Shown here: positions 58,922-64,000 of the stretch, one piece after another
Layout of the letters: each line of letters begins with the position of its first letter
Position numbering within the stretch: position 1 is the stretch's first letter
Assembly (NCBI GenBank): GCA_024802545.1
Contig: CP103416.1
Span: 248,001 to 312,000 of the forward strand
Source of the DNA: SAR92 clade bacterium H455
GTDB lineage: Bacteria; Pseudomonadota; Gammaproteobacteria; Pseudomonadales; Porticoccaceae
Reading direction: 5' to 3'
Length of the DNA stretch: 64,000 nt
Position numbers and translations under genes: made by a program
Notes under the pieces: generated by a model
Seen by the model: only the letters and a program-made list of their open reading frames with translations
Told to the model about the DNA's origin: nothing
The model's database searches: none

Positions 58922-60292
58922 ATGATGTCTAGAAGCACAAAATTTCTAGCTGTATTCGGCGCTGTTTTTTTATTGCCGTTGTTCCTCGCCGTAGTGGCGC
59001 CAGGAGCAAGCTTTTCTAACGTGGCAAATGCTGCAGAAGAAAAAGAAGAGCCAAAGTACAAAAATGTTAAGACACGTAAACGTCAGTCTGTCGGCGCTAA
59101 ATGTGCCAAAGCACTAGAGAAAGTCCAGCCTGAGTTAGAACTCGAAAATTGGGCCGGTTCCCTTGCAATGCTCAAAGAAATTGAAGCTAACGCTAAGACC
59201 TGCGCCAGTGATTATGAGCAGGTCCAGGTTTGGAAATTTTCCGCCTACGTTTACTATTCTTTGGACGACTACGACAATGCCATTCGCTCTTATAAGCGAG
59301 TGGTTGACGGCGTTGGCACACCTCCTGAATTACGTCTGGATACTCGCTACACCTTAGCGCAGCTTTACACCGTACAAGAAGACTACAAGAACGCCGCCCT
59401 GCAGCTAGAAGCTTGGATGGCCGAGTCTGTGATTGTTGGTGCTGACGCGAAAATGTTGCTGGCTCAGATCTACTATCAGCTGGAACGTAAAGCGGAGTCA
59501 CTGCGCTTTGTAAATGAAGCCATTGCCGACGTAGAAGCCAAAGCGATTCTGCCAAAAGAAGGTTGGTGGGGTCTCCAGCGTGTGCTCTATTACGAGAAGA
59601 ATGATTACAAGAAAGTAATCAATATTCTTGAGAAGCTGGTTAAGCACTATCCAAAGTGGACTTACTGGCGTCAGCTTGGCGGCATGTATGGCGAGCGCGA
59701 GCGTGAGATGGATCGTTTGGTCGCCACAGAGCTGGTCTATCTGAATGGTCAGTTAAGTAAAGAGAGCCAAGTGTTAAGCATGGCTTATATGTATCTTGGT
59801 GCTGAAGTTCCCTACCGTGCTGCTGTGATTATTGAGCAAGGCATGAAGGACGGTATTATCAAGCGTTCGGCAAAGAATCTCGAAATCCTAGGTACTGCAT
59901 GGTATCAGGCGAAAGATCTTAACAATGCTGTGAAGGCGCTGGAAGATGCCTCGAAGAAATCTGATACCGGAAATCTTCAAGCCCGTCTGGCCGGTATTTA
60001 TCTCGATCTAGGTCGTGATGCCTCAGCGTACAAAGCCGCTTATCGTGCAAACAAGAAAGGTGATGTGAAGAAACCTGACTCCAATTTCTTGGTAATGGGT
60101 AACGCACTGATTAACCTGAATTGTTACGAAGATGCAGTAGACGCCTTTAAGAAGTCTTTAAAAGTTGCCAAAGATAAGAAAGGTAAGCGCTATCCCAGGC
60201 AGTGGATAAAGTATGCCGAAGCTGAGGGCAGTCGTTTACAGAAACTGCGTGATGTCGGTGCTACGGTTCCGGGCTGTGCTAAAAACGGTTAG
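58922..60292 (+). CDS. Periplasmic TPR-repeat protein of the TonB operon
   Basis: An exported 456-residue protein: signal peptide (cut near ANA, ~37) followed by tetratricopeptide-like repeats across most of the length (for example YSLDDYDNAIRSYKRVV and LNCYEDAVDAFKKSLKVA). It occupies the place of TtpB in relatives and may scaffold the complex. Two in-frame ATGs, 58922 and 58925, are possible. A terminator follows. Confidence 0.85.
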   Translation: MMSRSTKFLAVFGAVFLLPLFLAVVAPGASFSNVANAAEEKEEPKYKNVKTRKRQSVGAKCAKALEKVQPELELENWAGSLAMLKEIEANAKTCASDYEQVQVWKFSAYVYYSLDDYDNAIRSYKRVVDGVGTPPELRLDTRYTLAQLYTVQEDYKNAALQLEAWMAESVIVGADAKMLLAQIYYQLERKAESLRFVNEAIADVEAKAILPKEGWWGLQRVLYYEKNDYKKVINILEKLVKHYPKWTYWRQLGGMYGEREREMDRLVATELVYLNGQLSKESQVLSMAYMYLGAEVPYRAAVIIEQGMKDGIIKRSAKNLEILGTAWYQAKDLNNAVKALEDASKKSDTGNLQARLAGIYLDLGRDASAYKAAYRANKKGDVKKPDSNFLVMGNALINLNCYEDAVDAFKKSLKVAKDKKGKRYPRQWIKYAEAEGSRLQKLRDVGATVPGCAKNG

Positions 60293-60332
60293 TTGACCTA
60301 GGCTGACTGGCAAGTCGCCAGTTTAAGCGTAT

Positions 60333-60368
60333 AAAAAAACCCGGTGCTTGTGAGCCCCGGGTTTTTTT
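60333..60368. terminator. Terminator between the TonB operon and ilvD
   Basis: The repeat aaaaaaacccgg / ccgggttttttt encloses a short loop with flanking A and T runs, suited to both convergent transcripts. Confidence 0.93.
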
Positions 60369-60408
60369 ATACCTAGGATCTACTAAACCCTAATCTATCG
60401 CTTTTCGG

Positions 60409-62247
60409 TTAATCGAGCTGAGAGAGATCCCTAACGGCACCTTTATCGGCACTGGTAGCCAACTTGGCAAAGGCCTTTAGCGACGCAGTAACTTTCCGAG
60501 GACGCTCTTCTACGGGCTTCCAACCCTGTTTATCCTGCTCTGCCCGGCGTTCGGCCAACTCGGCATCAGAGACCAGCACATCAATACTGCGGTTGGGGAT
60601 ATCAATGCGAATCCGATCTCCCTGGCGTACCAGACCTATATTACCGCCAGCAGCTGCTTCAGGTGATACATGGCCAATGGACAGCCCGGAAGTACCGCCA
60701 GAAAAACGTCCGTCGGTAATCAATGCACAGGCAGCGCCAAGGTTCTTCGACTTAATATAAGTGGTTGGATAGAGCATTTCCTGCATACCGGGCCCACCGC
60801 GAGGACCTTCGTAGCGAACAATCACTACATCCCCCGCTTTGATTTCGTCGTTTAAGATTTTCTCTACAGCCTCATCTTGACTCTCGGTAATAAAGGCTGG
60901 GCCTTCAAATACATGAATCGACTCGTCGACACCGGAGGTTTTAACCACACAGCCATCAGGGGAAAGATTGCCCGTCAGGATTGCCAGACCACCATCGAGG
61001 CTAAAGGCGTGCTCTATATCGCGCACACAGCCATTGGCTCGGTCGGCGTCCAGTGTTGGCCAGCGCGTGCTCTGGCTAAAGGCTGTCTGCGTTGGGATAC
61101 CTGCTGGGCCTGCCTTATAAAAAGTCTTAACTTCTTCGCTCACATGGCCGCTGACAATATCCCACTTTTCCAAGGCTTCTTTTAGGGTCGCCGAATGCAC
61201 TGTGGGTAGGTCGCTGTGGATCAAACCAGCGCGATCGAGCTCAGCTAGAATCCCTAAAATGCCGCCGGCACGATGAACATCTTCAACATGGTATTCCGGC
61301 GTGCTTGGTGCAACCTTACACAGCTGTGGCACCAGGCGTGACAGACGGTCGATATCGCTCAAATCAAAGTCAACAAAACCCTCTTGAGCTGCGGCCATCA
61401 GATGGAGAATGGTATTGGTTGAACCACCCATACAAATATCCAGGGTCATAGCATTTTCAAAGGCTTTGAAATTGGCAATCGAACGGGGCAACACGGAGTA
61501 ATCGTCGTTGTCGTAATGGGCCTTGGCCAACTTAACAATAGTACGCCCGGCTTCTTGAAATAATTCTTTGCGATCAGAGTGAGTCGCCAGCACTGTACCA
61601 TTGCCCGGCAGTGCTAGACCCAATGCTTCCATCAAACAGTTCATGGAGTTAGCGGTAAACATACCAGAGCAAGAGCCACAGGTGGGACAGGCGGAACGCT
61701 CATATTCAGCAACTTTCTCATCACTGGCAGCGTCATCCACCGCAATCACCATAGCATCCACTAGATCGAGCTTTTGATCGGAGAGCTTGGTCTTACCCGC
61801 TTCCATGGGACCGCCGGAAACAAATACCACAGGAATATTGAGACGCATAGCGGCCATAAACATGCCTGGAGTAATCTTGTCACAGTTAGAGATACACACC
61901 AGGGCGTCGGCGCAGTGAGCGTTAACCATATACTCAACTGAGTCGGCAATGATGTCTCGCGAGGGCAGCGAATAGAGCATGCCGTCGTGGCCCATGGCAA
62001 TACCATCATCTACAGCAATAGTGTGAAACTCCCGGGCAATACCACCGGCCTTAGCAACCTCTGCGGCAACCAGCTCACCCATATCTTTAAGGTGCACATG
62101 ACCGGGAACAAATTGAGTGTAGGAGTTAGCGATGGCAATCATCGGCTTATTAAAATCATCGTCCTTCATGCCTGTGGCGCGCCAAAGGGCGCGAGCGCCG
62201 GCCATATTGCGGCCCTGGGTGGTGGTATGTGATCTGTACTTAGGCAT
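60409..62247 (-). CDS. ilvD: Dihydroxyacid dehydratase
   Basis: Iron-sulfur enzyme of valine/isoleucine synthesis (612 residues; E. coli 616). Cluster cysteines are seen in [12 protein letters not shown] and [18 protein letters not shown]; the C-terminal [21 protein letters not shown] is the family signature. ATG 62247 ([18 protein letters not shown]) matches the usual start; the upstream open frame has no homology. Confidence 0.96.
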   Translation of the reverse strand: MPKYRSHTTTQGRNMAGARALWRATGMKDDDFNKPMIAIANSYTQFVPGHVHLKDMGELVAAEVAKAGGIAREFHTIAVDDGIAMGHDGMLYSLPSRDIIADSVEYMVNAHCADALVCISNCDKITPGMFMAAMRLNIPVVFVSGGPMEAGKTKLSDQKLDLVDAMVIAVDDAASDEKVAEYERSACPTCGSCSGMFTANSMNCLMEALGLALPGNGTVLATHSDRKELFQEAGRTIVKLAKAHYDNDDYSVLPRSIANFKAFENAMTLDICMGGSTNTILHLMAAAQEGFVDFDLSDIDRLSRLVPQLCKVAPSTPEYHVEDVHRAGGILGILAELDRAGLIHSDLPTVHSATLKEALEKWDIVSGHVSEEVKTFYKAGPAGIPTQTAFSQSTRWPTLDADRANGCVRDIEHAFSLDGGLAILTGNLSPDGCVVKTSGVDESIHVFEGPAFITESQDEAVEKILNDEIKAGDVVIVRYEGPRGGPGMQEMLYPTTYIKSKNLGAACALITDGRFSGGTSGLSIGHVSPEAAAGGNIGLVRQGDRIRIDIPNRSIDVLVSDAELAERRAEQDKQGWKPVEERPRKVTASLKAFAKLATSADKGAVRDLSQLD

Positions 62248-62344
62248 GACAACTCTCGATAACGGAAAAATTAAGGCGGTAAGAATAGCAGAAACACTGC
62301 CTAGCAAACACTGCTCAGTCAATACTAAGTGGTGCAGCTTGGGG

Positions 62345-63667
62345 TTAGAGCTTTTTACTAAAAATTCGCGACTGGCGCTGGTAATTGTAGAGCGACTGTT
62401 TTTCCGCAGGCAATGCGCTCACTTCAGTCTCGGTAAAACCCTGCTCTCTAAACCAGTGAGCGGTCTGTGTGGTGAGTACAAATAGTCTTTCTAGTCCGTT
62501 GTCAGTGGCATCTTTTTCAAGGCACTTAAGCAGACGTGAAGCGATGCCCTGATTGTGAAACTGAGGGTGAGTTGCAACACAGGCAAGCTCACCGGCAAGG
62601 CTATCTGCTATGGGGTAGAGCGCCGCGCAACCGAGTAGAGTCCCCTCTGGATGCACCACAACCATAAAACGTGAAATTTCTGTTTCGAGCAATTCACGGG
62701 AGCGCTTAACCAAAATACCCTGCTGTTCCAGAGGCGAAATTAAATCGAGAATACCGCCCACATCATCAATAGTGGCCGCTCGAATAACTTCCGAATGATC
62801 CTGCATAATCAGTGTGCCGCTGCCCTCCCGGGTAAACAACTCGCGGAGCAGTGTACCGTCATCACTGCAGCCCACCAGATGTACGCGATCGACATTGTTG
62901 CGACAGGCTTGGTAAGCGGCAGAGAGCAAGCTGTAGATGGCAGAGTCCTCGTCACCGGCATTTTTAAGTTTGGCTTTGAGGTCGCTGACTTCAAGTAGCG
63001 ACAGATTGCGCAGCAGACTGTTGTCGGCGTCGATTATTCCCGCCGCTTGGCTGACTAAAATAAGTTTCTCGGCATTCAGCGCTATCGCCGTTTGCGTCGC
63101 CACATCCTGATAGCTGAGATTAAAGGCTTCACCCGTAGGGGAAAAACCAATCGAAGACATCAGCACTAGAGCGCCGCCTTCAAGTTGACTTTGAATAGCG
63201 CTGCGATCGATGCGGCGAATCTCTCCCGCGCGCTGGTAATCAACACCGTCGCGAACACCTACAGGTTTGGCGGTAATAAAGTTGCCTCCTATCACGCGGA
63301 CACGGGCACCGTGCATCGGTGAGTTGGGCAGCCCCATAGACAGCGCCGATTCAATTTGGAAGCGAGTAGAACCCACCGCCTCTTTGACGCACTGCATGGC
63401 ATTGGCATCAGTGATACGCACCTGCTCGCGGAAATCAGTTTGCAATCCGGCCACTTGCAGACGCAGGTCAATCTGAGGGCGAGCACCGTGGACCAGCACT
63501 ATATTGACCCCGAGGCTTTGCATCAGCGCTATATCGTGAACAATGCTGTCAAAATTGGCGTCCAGAACAGCTTCACCACTGATTGCGATAACAAAGGTTT
63601 TACCCCTGTGCGCATGAATATAAGGCGAGGTTTCACGGAAAAATTGTACGTAGTTTTGAGTAGTCAT
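62345..63667 (-). CDS. argA: N-acetylglutamate synthase ArgA
   Basis: First enzyme of arginine synthesis (440 residues). An N-terminal amino-acid-kinase-like domain ([24 protein letters not shown]) binds the arginine effector; the C-terminal GNAT domain carries [22 protein letters not shown] 63667 fits E. coli ArgA; the frame is open further upstream but overlaps argE. It follows argE by 7 bp, as in Pseudomonas. Confidence 0.95.
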   Translation of the reverse strand: MTTQNYVQFFRETSPYIHAHRGKTFVIAISGEAVLDANFDSIVHDIALMQSLGVNIVLVHGARPQIDLRLQVAGLQTDFREQVRITDANAMQCVKEAVGSTRFQIESALSMGLPNSPMHGARVRVIGGNFITAKPVGVRDGVDYQRAGEIRRIDRSAIQSQLEGGALVLMSSIGFSPTGEAFNLSYQDVATQTAIALNAEKLILVSQAAGIIDADNSLLRNLSLLEVSDLKAKLKNAGDEDSAIYSLLSAAYQACRNNVDRVHLVGCSDDGTLLRELFTREGSGTLIMQDHSEVIRAATIDDVGGILDLISPLEQQGILVKRSRELLETEISRFMVVVHPEGTLLGCAALYPIADSLAGELACVATHPQFHNQGIASRLLKCLEKDATDNGLERLFVLTTQTAHWFREQGFTETEVSALPAEKQSLYNYQRQSRIFSKKL

Positions 63668-63674
63668 CAGAGGA

Positions 63675-64000
63675 TTATAAGCAACAGCGGCCAATAAGTT
63701 GAGATAAAAAATTAATAGTTGGTTGCACGCGATCAAGGGGCAGGAATTCATTCGGCTGATGGGCCACATCAATATCTCCGGGACCCAGTACGACCACGTC
63801 CATTCCCAGCTGCTGGAGGTAGGGAGCCTCGGTAGCAAAGGCGACAGATTCCGCGGCATGACCTGTGAGTTTTTCACAGAGCGCAACGATCTTCGATTGG
63901 TCGCCGCTGGTAAAAGGTGGGACTATAAGCTTCTCCAGTGACCAACCCATATTGTCCGCTTCAGCGGTGATGGCAATTTGACGTTCCAGATCTGTTTGCA
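63675..64000 (-). CDS. argE: Acetylornithine deacetylase, C-terminal part (partial, cut by window end)
   Basis: The frame is open to the right edge and encodes the last 108 residues of an M20-family deacylase, including ATEAPYLQQLGMDVVVLGPGDIDVAHQPNEFLPLDRV, in which the C-terminal zinc-ligand His lies in AHQPNEF. In ArgE it releases ornithine from N-acetylornithine. Position directly before argA supports ArgE over other M20 members. Confidence 0.88.
   Translation of the reverse strand, partial: QTDLERQIAITAEADNMGWSLEKLIVPPFTSGDQSKIVALCEKLTGHAAESVAFATEAPYLQQLGMDVVVLGPGDIDVAHQPNEFLPLDRVQPTINFLSQLIGRCCL

Noticed and set aside
58189-59061. 290-codon minus-strand frame opposite exbD-tonB-TPR
   Set aside because: It lies wholly opposite well-supported genes and has a low-complexity, non-family translation; it is a shadow frame.
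63668-63690. TATAAT-like sequence just before argA suggesting a leaderless promoter
   Set aside because: It coincides with the argE stop region and has no acceptable -35; co-transcription with argE is simpler.

Overview
The window reads as chromosomal DNA of a free-living, probably marine gammaproteobacterium with Pseudomonas-like gene order, most plausibly of the Cellvibrionales/SAR92-Porticoccaceae type. The evidence is the set of conserved neighbourhoods: arsR-methyltransferase/metK/ahcY/metF facing tkt/epd/pgk/fba; coaBC-algC-argB-slmA next to pyrE-rph-yicC; gmk-rpoZ-spoT; radC-rpmB-rpmG; rppH-ptsP-lgt-thyA-folA; argE-argA; a FabY-type fatty acid initiation synthase; and a TonB2/TtpC-type operon with DUF3450. 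This placement is inference from gene order and protein likeness. No rRNA, tRNA, CRISPR array, insertion sequence or prophage was recognised.

Layout. 1-7.5 kb: end of a cytochrome c4 gene, dsbA, serC and serA (serine synthesis), a GlxA-like AraC regulator, fabY, and a secreted trypsin-like protease. 7.5-12.7 kb (minus strand): an apparent SAM-cycle operon (SahR-like ArsR-methyltransferase regulator, metK, ahcY, metF) running on into rsmE and the protease. 12.9-18.4 kb (plus strand): central carbon operon tkt-epd-pgk-fba ending in a strong terminator. 18.4-22.2 kb: a visibly AT-richer accessory stretch of small genes (ppnP, a VF530-type protein, an encapsulated-ferritin-like protein without encapsulin, a rhizavidin-like secreted avidin, unknown small membrane proteins, a GNAT). 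22.2-34.3 kb: phosphate transport (PiT plus PhoU-like DUF47), recG, an SDR protein, LysE and EamA exporters, ridA, spoT, rpoZ, gmk, an S1/P1 nuclease and yicC. 34.4-41.8 kb: rph, pyrE, slmA, argB, algC, coaBC, radC, rpmB, rpmG and a cold-shock gene. 42.3-54.9 kb: D-2-hydroxyglutarate dehydrogenase, small enzymes and translation rescue, srkA, an outer-membrane DUF481 protein, gcvH, a HAD phosphatase, rppH, ptsP, lgt, thyA and folA. 55-60.3 kb: a six-gene DUF3450/ExbB/ExbB/ExbD/TonB/TPR energy-transduction operon. 60.4-64 kb (minus strand): ilvD, argA and the 3' end of argE.

How the genes fit together. SerA and the D-2-hydroxyglutarate dehydrogenase are known in Pseudomonas to work as a couple, and both are here though about 40 kb apart. 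MetK, AhcY and MetF make and recycle SAM under an ArsR-type regulator whose probable 20-bp operator lies in the divergent region with tkt. argB, argA and argE belong to arginine synthesis; thyA and folA to thymidylate/folate metabolism.

The least ordinary parts are the avidin, the orphan encapsulated-ferritin-like gene, the missing dut gene between coaBC and algC (a 14-bp perfect hairpin is there instead), short tandem duplications on both sides of pgk, and an rpoZ with a long acidic tail. I did not find a clear new multigene defence or mobile system.
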